Origin: Linanthus parryae
Lineage: Eukaryota; Streptophyta; Magnoliopsida; Ericales; Polemoniaceae
Length of the DNA: 64,000 bases
Direction of reading: 5' to 3'
Assembly: GCA_023055425.1 (NCBI GenBank)
Contig: JALGPY010000005.1
Coordinates: forward strand, 82,377,495-82,441,494
A program made the translations under genes and the position numbers. A model generated the notes under the pieces. The model was not told the origin of the DNA. It did no database searches and was given only the letters and a program-made list of their open reading frames with translations. Shown here in pieces: positions 43,838 through 55,448 of the stretch (its first letter is position 1; the number at the start of each line of letters is the position of its first letter).

Positions 43838-43839
<2 letters not shown>

Positions 43840-43909
<70 letters not shown>
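43840..43909. repeat. GA microsatellite
   Basis: About 35 GA units without interruption, about 90 bases after the solo LTR. Confidence 0.97.
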
Positions 43910-43912
<3 letters not shown>

Positions 43913-44032
43913 AGGTTGGGTCTGTAATATCTCGTACAATAATTGCTTGTGTGACCGAATTTTAATTTAATTAATGACGTTTCTTGCTAAAATACTCCCA
44001 TTTATTTGTAAAGAACTCAAGATTTAACGTAC

Positions 44033-44236
44033 TGTTATGAAATATTGGGCTAGGTTATTGGTGAATATCTACCACATGTTGTAAGCCCATTGTATATTGT
44101 TATTAGCCCATTATCCCACCCTAATGCCTATATAAGGAGGCCTAGGGTTGGAGAATAATACACCTCTCACTACTATTCTCCCGGCACATCTTGTCTCTCT
44201 TATTTCTCATCTCCCGTCTTCTCTTGATTTACAACA
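44033..44236 (+). repeat. 5' LTR of the hairpin element
   Basis: 204 bp, TGTTATGAAATATTGG...TTTACAACA, with TATATAA at 44130-44136. Confidence 0.93.
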
Positions 44237-44238
44237 CG

Positions 44239-44248
44239 TTATCAGCAC
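44239..44248 (+). other. Primer-binding site, hairpin element
   Basis: TTATCAGCAC two bases after the 5' LTR, the primer site used by many plant Copia elements. Confidence 0.75.
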
Positions 44249-45112
44249 ACTTTCTCTATGATCTAAGAGACAAGAGAGATTTGCAAAACGACAACAAGTA
44301 TGACATTGATTAATGTTTTTCTTACATATTGAGAAAGAACAAGGAGACGAAAAATTCATTTTTCGGTCTTACTTGTTCACACAGAATCGATTCAGTACTA
44401 TATGTTCAATCTTAAAATACAGTACGTTTGTTACTGAACAATTACAAGTTAGGCAGAGTATTCGTTTTTCTTTAACTTTTTCAAAGAAAAATTGGACCTT
44501 CAAATTTTCAGAGAAACGTCCAAGTACACGAAAAAAACCAATGATATAGGGTTTTGGACCAAAAGTCACTGAGTGTATATGTTCGTTAATTATAGATCTA
44601 GAACAATTTTTGGGAATACTCATTGAATCAGCAATTTAATTTCGATAAACTAATCCGCAGTTTGTGCACATGCAAATTTTGTAGAGTCATAATAATATTA
44701 TCCGACTGACCTAGAGCATGATTTGTTATGATTTGTTTTCAATTTAATTAATGCCCAGTTTAATACCTTTGTTTGGACCAACTGATCCAAGGAGTACTTG
44801 ATATTAGTATTGTCTTCATAGGAGACATTGAATATGCATATTATTATATGGTGGTTGTTAAGTCGTGAGCCATCTAATACCAAGTTAACAACCAGTTGAC
44901 CAATTTTTTTTTTTTTTTTCAATCCAAGTTTGTAGTATTATGTTAATGGTCAGTTTTGTTTGGAAAGGTATGAACACAACCATTGGTGGATGGTTCAAAG
45001 TTATTATTATACTTTTATATTATTGAGTTACTACTTTTTACCCTAAGTCACTGAAAAATTTATTTTCGCTTAACCTGAATATAAAGCTATTAGTGCTCTT
45101 ACAAAAGCATTG

Positions 45113-48100
45113 ATCCATACCTGAAGTTATGGATTACATGAAGTTTTGACAGTAACATGATATTATGCTATTTTTATGACATGAAGTCATGAAACTCTAT
45201 TAGCCTATATTCCTCAAAGAGAAGTTTTTTTCATCGATCCTCCTGAAGAGGCTTGAAATCGGTGACAATATATCATGTCTAAGTTATTAGTATGCTTACA
45301 ATATCATGTTTTCACACCTGGCATTGTGAGCTACAAGAAGCTATGATTGTAACCTGAAGTTACACACTTTTTTTGTATGACCTGAAGTCATATTAGATCT
45401 CCGGAATAGATATCTAGAACGTCTAATACACTTGTTATTATCAATCCTCCTGAAGAGGTTTTGAATCTTGACCACATATTGGTCCAAGCTAATGATGCAA
45501 TTATGCTTTCACACATGTAGTTGTGAATTCCATGATTATCTAATCGTAACCTGAAGTTGCGATACAACTTTTTTATCACCTAAAGTGATATCGTATTACC
45601 ATAAAATACCATGAAGAGATATTAACGTTCTCGTTATTAACCTCCCGAAGAGGTCTTGTTCCCTTTTTTTAATTTATTTTATTTTACGCGCATTATGTAC
45701 TACAATTTTGCTCTTTACCTAATATGGATCAAAAACGAAACTCCAGAAGAGATTCCGTAGTGCCTATTGACACACATGTCTATCCATGTAATTTGTTCTT
45801 GAAGTAACAAATTACATGAAATCACTCATAACCCGTAGTTATGACTGGCATAACCTGAAGTTATGAAATTTTATAAATGGTGATCTCCTGCAGAGACCAC
45901 CTCAATTCAAATAATGATCCACCCTCCTGAAGAGGACTTCTTTTTCTTTCTTTTTACTTTTACGTAATTTTTTTGGGTACACTCTTGATCTTTATGGATT
46001 ATTGATCAAAGAGAAGAGATTTTACGGTCCATTATTTATATTGGACATAAGGGGCATAAGTTTGTATCGTACTTGGAGTTACGAATCACATGATGTATAG
46101 ATCATAACCTGCAGTTATGACACCTCTCGTGAAGAAATATCTAGAAATTTAATAATTGATCAATCCCCCCGAAGAGCATCCAGAAGATGTTCTCATTCCA
46201 TGATTTTTTACCGGACATACATACGCGTAAAATCGTTTTCATACCAGAAGTTATGAAAAATATGAAGACACTTATAACATAATGTTATAAAGTTAGATCT
46301 CCTTGAAGAGAGAATCTACAGTCATCGAACCAGAAGTTTCGATTGCATATTTGTTCCTGCTAATTTACATTTTTTTGTAGTTTTATTCATATTCTGCTAT
46401 TGTTGTTGTTATCTTAAAGGAAGAATACAATGATCAATAACTAGCGGATTGATATTAAATGAAGAGACTTGTGTACTATACAATGGAAATTAAAAGCAAT
46501 TGATATTGCTAGCGGATGTAACAGAAATATTTCACACCAGAAGTTGTGAAAGTTAGTTACAATTGTCAATAACTTGAAGTTATGACATTGTTCATGACCA
46601 ACTAATTCGACCCCATTCCCTTCAGTGAATGGTAAGTGCATTCCAGAAAAGATTCACTTGTTATATCCAGTCGAATTCCACATGACTATAGAGACGGTCA
46701 TGGTTATGAATATGAAGATGTCTAAAAGAGATTAAAGTCGGGAAGAAGATTTTTATTTTGCATAAAAAACCTCCGGAAGAAGTTCTTAGTCCATATTAAT
46801 ATTTGTTGGACATATTTAATGACTCATATCATGCAGTCATGAGGTATTTTATGACCCGAAGTCATAAAATTTTGATAGAGTTGAAAGGATATTTTCTTAG
46901 ATCCATTGAACCTGAAGTTTAATTCAGAAAATAAACACTTCTAGAAAAGGCTAGAATCCTGACCGTGTACTAGAAGTACAACTCATTATGTTGCCATAAG
47001 CCACTCATATGAAAGGCTCGAGCGATTATGAATGGATGAATATGAGCTTGTTATTTTGATCATCGCAAAGATGAGTCATCCTCTTTCAAGATGATTTTTA
47101 ATTATGGCCTCTCCATGGTATGGGTATCCTATCATTGAATGATAGACTCTAAAAGCAGTTGAGATTGATATATGCGGTATTTTATGTCAGAAGTTGTGAA
47201 ATACATGTTATGCCCAAGAGTTATATCATATTTTTATATCTCAAAGATATATCGTATTATCAAATGGACACCCTGTATGGTAATGCGAAAGATTTAATGA
47301 TTAACATTATGATAAGTTGGTCCCATGATGGACTGTAGAGCATTTCCAGAAGCAAATGCCTGCTCTACAACATTTGTGTTTTTAGTGACGCATTCCCTGA
47401 AGTGAACCAATCTATGGTGTCACAATAATCGATGCAGTCATGGACTTAGTTGCAATGATATGCACGCCCATTGTCATATATTGAGGTGCATCTTTATGAT
47501 TTCCCTGGAAGAGAAAGACTGCATAAAAATCGGGAGAGAAAATAAATGCATCAATAGTTGTAAGAAGAGCATCCCCTATGAACTTCATTGCATTATGGAG
47601 AATTATTTATTGGCTTATTTGAGAAGCTTCTAGCTCCTTAACAGATTTAGAGCAATGACTCCATGAATTAAATTTTAAGTAATTTTGAGAAAAAGGGCAT
47701 TCTCTACGAAGATATCATTTTGAGGGAAAGAATATGGCTTGATGGGTTACATCGCCAAACAAACGCGTAGGTGATGTGTTGTGTTCTTGTATCAATTCAC
47801 AAGAGAATATTCAAAAATTGTAATCAAGCCCCTGAAGTGGTTTTGATGTTATATTGCTATTATGATGAATATTTGTTAATGACGTAGTCTCTCAAAATAT
47901 CCAACCAAATTGACCCACATTCCCAGAAGTGAATGTCATTTTTTTTGTGTGGTCCAAATACTCCACACGATAGTGGACTAAGTTATGGTTATTGATAGAT
48001 ATAGTCCTTAAAAATCTCTAAAAGAGATTGAGCTATATCAATCAACCCCTGCAGTGGTTTGTAAGTTATAAATCATATAGAAATATCTAAATATTATATG

Positions 48101-49957
48101 ATGCCCCCCAAAGAGATTTTTTTAGAAGCATTTATGCTTGATGGAGGATATAATGATCCAATTTTGAGAAACTTTATTGATTGATACTAGTCTCAGCAGG
48201 ATTATGTTTGTTTTGGGATTCTTTCTACCTATTGCGTTCCCCGGAGATGACGACCAAATCAACTCATTAGATTTCATTGAAGGAAGTTCCACGCATAACA
48301 TATTTCTCAATGAATAATAACTCATCTCATGGTAGTCGGGACTAGAGTTTATAAGAATATGAAAATTGGAGCTGTGACATATCATATCTCATAGAGAGAT
48401 AAATTGCATGACATGAATTTAATGTCTGCTTGTTTTCTTTTATGCTAGAAGCATAAATTGTGAAGTTATTACGGTCATGAGTTTCACGTCATGAGGGGGA
48501 GATAGACCATATTGCATGACGTGAACTTTATTTTTATCTCATTTACATCCAGCTATACTGGTGTAATGTTAAAAGTTCCATTATAGACTGAAGTCTAATT
48601 GACGAATGAGTATTTGGTTTGAAAGCATGCTATTAGTATGTAAGGATTGCTTGTTCAATTATTATGATCTTCCAGAAGAAGATTTAGAAAGCATCCAAAT
48701 CTTATGCAATTTAAAGTCTCAAATTGAGAACACAAGATATGACAAATTCTCATGAGTTATGAGAAAATAAAGGATATCATCAACATTAGATCAAAGCCAA
48801 CGTTGGAAAACAAATATCCCTTGAAGAGGCATGGAGCTCTTGGAGAAGCTAAGGTACCTAATTTGAGATTAATCTCATGATCTTATGGTTAATGATACAT
48901 TAATTGAAAAAGTGCTTGAAATCATATATGATTTCCATTTACCACCTGGAGTGGATGAAGTTGACTTAAAATATTTGGCCATGACAAAAGTCAACGAATA
49001 CATGGACAAGAGGATACAAACTCTGCAGTTTTATCAATGCATGGAGTATAATTACAAGTACCTAGAATTCTTGTGATGCTTGAAGCATCAATGTCCATAT
49101 TGAATTAGTGTGTGTAAATATACAGGAGCTCTGCAGCTAATGCATAGAGCATATTGGGGAAGTATTTTGAAGAACTTTAGATGCCCATAGAATCCATGTT
49201 CATATATAACAACATATTCAAATGTCCGCACCCTAATGGTTGAATCCGTGAGACTATTGAAAGAGAAATATGCGGTAGTGCAAGTGATGCCTAAATGACA
49301 TCAATTTTTCTCATGGTTATAATTATGGTTATAACCCACAAATCCTCTATTTTTTAAGAGTGATTGTGATATTTTGTTTAGTCTAGAAGACTACGAATAT
49401 AAAAGTAACTAGTTACACAAAACGATCGTACGAATCACTTTATGTAAAAATCATGGAGGTTGATACCCATGAAAGATATCTAGTTGCCTGAAGCAACCAA
49501 AAGTGTACACTCGCGAGTAATCCAGGTGCATTTGCATTATGTCACATATCACCTGACATGATGACTGTTGATAAATAGTTTTTGTTTAATATCTCTACAT
49601 GGGTCATGTAGTATTGCATCATATACTTGATGTTTTTGTAGGTCTATTCACAAATGGCTAGACTTTGTTTTTGTCGTGAATTTATATTACAGGTCCTAAG
49701 CCCCCAATGGCTAGTGACGGTATACTTCAAAGCAAGCATTGAAGAAAGTGGAATGGATAAAAATCAATTGATGCTATGAAGAGGAGGGGGGGGGGGGTTC
49801 AAGGTTCAATTCTGAAACTATGAGGCGTTGTACCTTCGCTGAGGTTTTTATCCCACGTGATTTTTCCTAGCAAGATTTTTTATGAGGCACGCAGCTAAAT
49901 GTGAGTTCCTGAGGAATGCCATCTTCAATGAAAGTCAACAAAGAATCCAGAAGATTC
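45113..49957 (+). repeat. Array of short hairpins with conserved CCTGAAG-type loop
   Basis: At least 39 inverted repeats of the form arm-loop-complementary arm. Loops are CTGAA, CAGAA, CCGAA or similar when a C-G pair closes them, or CCTGAAGT/CCAGAAGT when it does not. Examples, arm then position: ATCCATA 45113-45134; TGTAAC 45348-45364; TATGAC 45376-45392; TTCACA 45508-45527; TCGTAAC 45544-45562 (one G-T); TATCAC 45574-45590; ACCTC 45640-45654; 13-bp CATGTAATTTGTT 45785-45818; TCATAAC 45826-45844 and 46102-46120; AGAGCATC 46173-46193; TTTTCATA 46236-46259; TTTCACA 46530-46551; CCATTC 46613-46632; 10-bp ATTTTATGAC 46846-46870; GCATTT 47340-47359; ACATTC 47917-47936; ATCTTC 48667-48683; TGATGC 49074-49090. 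Density is highest before 46632. Confidence 0.9.
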
Positions 49958-50167
49958 GTTATGACAAGGAGAATGTTTATTTTTGGTCTGTACTCTTTTT
50001 CCTTAGCCAAAGTTTTTGTCCCACTGGATTTTACTTGGTAAGGTTTTAACGATGCAGACGATACAAGTCTTCAAGCACCTATGTACTCTTTTTTCTTCGT
50101 TAGAGATTTTGTCCCGCCGAATTTTTCTTTACAAGGTTTTAACGAGGCATCTTTATGGTGAATATTC

Positions 50168-50176
50168 AAGGGGGAG
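50168..50176 (+). other. Polypurine tract, hairpin element
   Basis: AAGGGGGAG directly before the 3' LTR. Confidence 0.8.
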
Positions 50177-50373
50177 TGTTATGAAATATTGGGCTAGGTT
50201 ATTGGTGAATATCCACGACATGTTGTAAGTCCATTGTATATTGTTATTAGCCCATTAGTCCACCCTAATGCCTATATAAGGAGGCTTAGGGTTGGAGAAT
50301 AATACACCTCTCACTACTATTCTCCCTACACATCTTGTCTCTCTTATTTCCCGTCTTCTCTCGATTTACAACA
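50177..50373 (+). repeat. 3' LTR of the hairpin element
   Basis: 197 bp, close match to the 5' LTR, followed by the CGTAC target duplication. Confidence 0.93.
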
Positions 50374-50378
50374 CGTAC

Positions 50379-51300
50379 ATATATATACTTATACATTTGT
50401 ATGTGTGTCTATTTATTAAAAGAAAGAAAAGGGATGGTACCAAGCAATTTGGGTCCAAGGTTTAGAATCTCATGTTTTGCATTGTATAATGGTACCATGT
50501 ACAATAAAGAAAATAACATTTTTTGTAGAGGAAACCTAATACCAAGTTACCATAATTTTATATTTGACATGTATATGGTTGATTATATACTATAATTATC
50601 ATGGAACATTGATTATTTATCAAGCTTCATTTGTCATAACTACATATCTTCTAAGTTGTTTAGACATATACAAATGCAAATTTTATCACTGGTCAAGACT
50701 TTAAGTTTGAGAAAGTTTATTTATTTTTGAGAAGATTGAGAAAGTGTATTAATAATGTTACCCATATGCATTATTACTATTTTCCATTATTAGCAATATT
50801 TTTTTATGGATAAATACAATATTGATCGCAATCTAGCTTCCGCGAAAAGATCAATTTCGAAAAAAAGATGTAACTTCACAACTAAGTTGAGAAAGAAGAC
50901 ACTTGGCCTGATCGTAAAGATCCTTTCATGAGAAGATTCTTTTTCACAAACCTATTGAAAGAAGATTCTTTTTCTAGCTACATTCAGCTCCTTGCTTGGC
51001 TGCTAAATCACTTAAATATGGTGTTTGCTTTGTCAACTTTTATTAGGTGTCTTTGGTATAGAGAAACCCCTTAAGGAGGGTTTTACTTTTAAAAAGTAAT
51101 AAGCTAGTCCTAGGCTACCTCGTGGCTTACGTTTTCTACAACATCTGAGCCTATAAATAGAAACTAACTTTCACTACTTAATCTCATTCTAAAAACAGTA
51201 AGTTCACTATCAAAGGTTAGATCTTAGGTATTGCTAGTAGAACGAAAGCATCATTAGCTTTATTCACATACTTTCTCCACCTTATTCAAGAACAGCCATC
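50379..51300. other. Intergenic, no gene seen
   Basis: AT-rich DNA between the hairpin element and the LINE tail. No supported feature. Confidence 0.5.
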
Positions 51301-51556
51301 TTTTTTTTTTCTTTTTTTTTTGTAGGAAAAATAAATTCTATAGCTGGGTAGTCAACCCCAAACGATCAGAGTTCCGTACACCGAGCGCCCAATCTTGCGT
51401 TTGCGAAAAGTAACTAATATCATCTTATAACAGAGCTTTCGAGGCTAGCAAGTGAGCAAAAGTACTCCTTTCCCCATGCACATGAAGTAATTCAGCCGAA
51501 TCAAAAACAGAGAGCTTGTCCTTCATAATTTCTTAAAGATCTGACATGGAAACTAG

Positions 51557-52330
51557 TTATTTGATCTTTCCAGCACTTCCACCCCGCATCAACATCATTG
51601 CTACCAGGCAATCAAGCTCCAAGTGGACTTTTGCAAACCCCATTTCAGCTCCAAGTGCTAGGCCGCCGTTGGCCGCTGCTAATTCTGACATTAAGGGAGA
51701 CCTTTTCCGGTGCAATCTCCTCTGACGAGTTTCTAAAAAGTGGCCGTCATCATCCCTTAGAACAGAGCCCACCCCAGTGGTCAGTGAGAATTCCCTCCAT
51801 GTTGCATCCGCATTTACTTTGAAGAAACCTACTTTAGTAAGACTCCACTTGTCATTGGTTTCTCCTGTAACTTGACGATGGTCTCCGAAATGTCCAGAGA
51901 CTTGAGCTTCCCTGTACCAAGTCAGTAAATCTCTGGTGTGAGTTGCTAAAGAAATCGGATCCCTTCCTTTACTGTTGAATACCACATCATTCCTATTCGT
52001 CCAAATTTCCCACACGGACATCACAAAGAGTTCACACTGTTTCTTGCCTTCCCTTCCAAGACAGCTTCTCATCATCTCTCTGATATCATTGCTATGGCCT
52101 GAATCGAATCCTTCCCCCAACATTGATTTCCAGACAAGCATTGAGTGAGAAAACTGACAAAATAATTGCGTTGTGGTCTCCATTTCTTGGTCACAAAGCT
52201 TGCATCCGGGTTGTACATTAACTCCACGCCTTCGCAGTTTTTTAGCAACATGAAGCGAAGAGTGTAACAGACGCCTAAAAGGCATAATAAATTTCTTTGG
52301 AATCTTTAAATCCCATAATTTATTCACCAA
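51557..52330 (-). pseudogene. LINE ORF2 C-terminus: zinc-binding and RNase H
   Basis: A 257-codon open frame. Residues about 5-110 match the zf-RVT region (LWDLKIPKKF, CKLCDQEMETTTQLFCQF) followed by VWEIWTNRNDVVF. Residues about 165-257 form an RNase H-like domain with the acidic residues in VNADATW, MSELAAANGGL and LELDCLVAM. This is the end of the split LINE polyprotein. It is open but separated from the rest by frameshifts. Confidence 0.85.
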
Positions 52331-52632
52331 TTCTAGGCCACTCGAGCTATCTGAAGAAGAGGGTGGTGGAGCCGAGAGATTTCTCTATGCTTTATAGCCC
52401 ATTTTTACAGAGTATATTCCATCTGTCGAGTGTGTCCAGTAAAACAAATCTTGCTCTTCTTGACAAACAATTAGAACACGTAAAACTTCATACACATCAA
52501 TTGGCCAAAACTTTTTCTGACCTTCTCCTCATCCCACTGTCCTGTATTTGCATTGATAAGCTCGTTAACTTCCATCTCCTCAGAACTAGGCAGACATATA
52601 GTGAATAACTTGAAAGTATTTGGCCTCTTTAA

Positions 52633-53635
52633 CTACCTATCGCCAAAAACTTTTATATTGCTACCATCCTTAATCTTCCACACCAAGCCACTTTTTATAA
52701 GGTCAGTCCCGGCCAAAATACTTCTAAAAGAAAAGGAAAATTGGGAAGATTTCTTCACTTCGAGGTGTAGCAAGGAGGTATTGCGAAAGTACTTATCTTG
52801 GTACACACAGCCAATTAAGGAACTCGAGTTTTGTAACAGTCTCCACACTTGCTTTGCTAGCATCGCCTTATTGAAATCTTGAAAATATCGGATTCCTAAG
52901 CCACCTATTTCACGGTTATCATTCATTTTTGACCAAGCAACCCAATGATTTTTTCTCTTGTGTTCATCGCCACCCCAAAAAATTATCTGACAAGTCTTTC
53001 AAGATCCCGACGAAGTTTAATGGGCAAGAGAAAACAACTCATCATGTAATTAGAAATTTCTTGAACTACAGATTTAATTAACACCTCCTTACGACTATAG
53101 AACATGAGGCTTCTTTCCATCCCTTCATCTTCTTGGCTACACTCTCTACTAGCGGGCTGAAAGTGACCGTCCATGTTCTTCCTACTTGAGTTGGGAGGCC
53201 CACGTAATAATCATGATTAGCAGCCAACTAAACTCCACACAACTCACTGAGGGTCACCCGAGTCTGCTTATCAACATTATCTAAAAAGACGACCGACGAT
53301 TTTTTAAGATTGAGCACTTGAGGAGGCCAACTCGTACTCATGCAAAACTCCTCTCAGAACTCCAATCTCTTCAGATGTAGCTTTAGTTAATAAGAGACTG
53401 TCATCTGCAAAGAAAATATGTGAAATTTTGGGTCCTCCTCTCAATGCGCTGATTTCGGTGAGACTTCTTTCCTGCACTGTAGCAGTTAGCCTATGAGATA
53501 AAGTTTCACTTATAAGAAGGAAAAGATAAGGGGACGGAGGACACCCTTGCCACAATCCTCTATGAGGAGTAATGTTACCCTGCACTTCTCCGTTCACAAT
53601 AAGACTGTAAGTGACCGTAGATATGCACTTCATCA
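52633..53635 (-). pseudogene. LINE ORF2, reverse transcriptase C-terminal half
   Basis: Starts at the LTR insertion with MKCISTVTYSLIVNG, then GLWQGCPPSPYLFLLISETL and the catalytic FADDSLLL (about 53400). It ends downstream with GGLGIRYFQDFNKAMLAKQVWRLLQ and ILAGTDLIKSGLVWKIKDG (52640-52926). Frames break near 53300 and 53000, so it is not functional. Confidence 0.82.
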
Positions 53636-55331
53636 TGATAACTCTCTATTAGAGTTATATTTCTTGCACATTTTATAATGTTTTGCATATTTCCGGGGTT
53701 GATAATCTTAGATTTACACTATGAATGTTGAGGAAACATAGAAGAATGAGCTTTATGCACTTTATTGTTAGCCCGGGCGTTTCAATTCATATTTCGATGT
53801 TATTTGTCAAATATAATCGCTTTTTATGGTATTTCATGTTGTCTTGACAGGGACGGATGCTAAACGATAGCTAGGAGGCATGAAATGAACTTCGGAAATA
53901 AAGCAAGCTCAAGAGGAAGCAAGAGAAGCAAAGTTGGAAGAGCAAAAGTGACAAACCTTCACTATTTCAAGAGTATCTTGAGTTCTACAATGAATTTTGG
54001 AGTGATACTAGTGGAAAATGAAAGTATACTCAAAAATCTTTCCAACGATAGTTCACAGAGCTAAATCGGAGATCGGAGGAAGAAGTTAAGGCCCGTCGAA
54101 TTTGGAGCCAAAAAAATGGTAGGGAGGAGACTCTCTGCTGGTCGTACGACCAGTCTGAGTGTTCCTACGACCAGTCTGCTCACCAGCACGAAAATTTTGG
54201 GTTTTAATGCAATTTTTAACAAATTTTGGACGGGGAGTTCACTAGAGGGAACTAATATTCAACCTAGGGGACTACTCCAAGACATATTGACGTGAGAAGC
54301 AAGAGGATATTCACACAAGGAAGAAGACGAAGACGAGGAAGCTCCGATTGAGAGTTTGATTTGTTTTCTTCTTCCTCTATCAATCTGTTTATCGATAAAC
54401 TATCTTGTTTTACTAGCTTGAATAAGATTAGCTAGTTGTTTTGCTAGGCGTCTCTACGAGAGCCTAGGGTTTATGTAGACGGTTACACTTTTCCCGATTT
54501 AGACTTGTTTCATGCTTTTGATTGTGATTTATTGGATGAACGTTGATTTCATGAACTTGTTATTGAATCTGGTCTATTGACACGACTAGTTTATGATTTG
54601 ATAGTCATGAAAACTAGAATTTATTCGTAGTCATCTTCTTGCTTAATGTTTATATCTTTTCTTGTTACATGTTCTTGTTACGAGCTTAAACCTTAGTGTG
54701 AAAGGAGTGATCAACCGGACGTACTAACTAATTAGATGAGTGCACGACAATGACTCAACCAAATTGTGAAGAGAACCTGAACACAATCCCGAATCACCAA
54801 GACCTAAAATGATAAATGTTAGGATTGGCCTTAATGTGGGTAGATTCAGTAGGATTAGTTAGCTATTCCGTGAAACGGTGGGCCGACATGAACAGTTATC
54901 GTACCTGTAGATGACTTGCTAGAACGGAATAGTAGACAACATGAGACCGAGAGGAGATTGTAGTCAACCGAGACGTAAAATGACATGAGACCGATAGGAT
55001 AATGTTTATAGTCTATTACCCGGCTGAACTAGAATAGGATTGACTTGTTACATAGCTGAACCAAAATTTGTCTACAGCCATCGGTGATCTAGAGATCGCC
55101 TAGTTTCTATTTATTTGATTTAATCATTATAAAAAAATAAAAAAATATTAGCTTAGTTGTTATTTCAATTCTTAAATAAATCAAATCTTTCCTCCTGTAC
55201 CATACTCTAAATTAAGTAACTAATTAAATAGTCTCAAGTCTGTCCTCGTGGGATCGATAACTCGGGGTTGAAATACCACCCCTATATTACTTGACTGTGC
55301 ACTTGCGCATACGCGTTAAGAAATCGCGTCA
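53636..55331 (+). repeat. 5' LTR of the LINE-nested element
   Basis: 1696 bp, TGATAACTCTCTATTAGAG to AAATCGCGTCA. It contains the 16-bp palindrome CTGGTCGTACGACCAG (54138-54153) with a further ACGACCAGTCTG copy nearby. Confidence 0.9.
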
Positions 55332-55336
55332 AGTTT

Positions 55337-55352
55337 TTGGAGCCGTTGCCGG
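55337..55352 (+). other. Primer-binding region of the LINE-nested element
   Basis: TTGGAGCCGTTGCCGG a few bases after the 5' LTR, one base from the TTGGCGCCGTTGCCGG form of Athila-type elements. Confidence 0.65.
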
Positions 55353-55448
55353 GGACAACGGTAGATTATTTAGTTAAAAGTTAGTTTAGAGTACTTTTCT
55401 TTCAGTTTAGTTTTATTTTGTTCTATTCTCTATCTCTGTGCTTCACGG

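Larger units (their letters stand above)
44033..50373 (+). mobile_element. Non-autonomous Copia-type LTR element with hairpin-array interior
   Basis: Structurally complete: LTRs 44033-44236 and 50177-50373, target duplication CGTAC (44028-44032 and 50374-50378), primer site TTATCAGCAC at 44239 and polypurine tract AAGGGGGAG before the 3' LTR. The 3' internal end carries the words CCCACTGGATTTTACTTGGTAAGG and relatives, common before Copia 3' LTRs of the Ale/Retrofit type (from memory). Yet the 5.9-kb interior shows no gag, protease, integrase or RT. From 45113 to 49957 it is a series of short hairpins with a common loop. The two LTRs differ by about nine substitutions and one 7-bp indel, so it is not recent. 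Confidence 0.9.

Noticed and set aside
43745..43939. Leu-Ser repeat protein
   Set aside because: It is a translation of the GA microsatellite.
45113..49957. CRISPR-like or simple tandem repeat array
   Set aside because: No constant-length repeat or spacer; only the loop core is constant while arms change, and the host is a plant retroelement.
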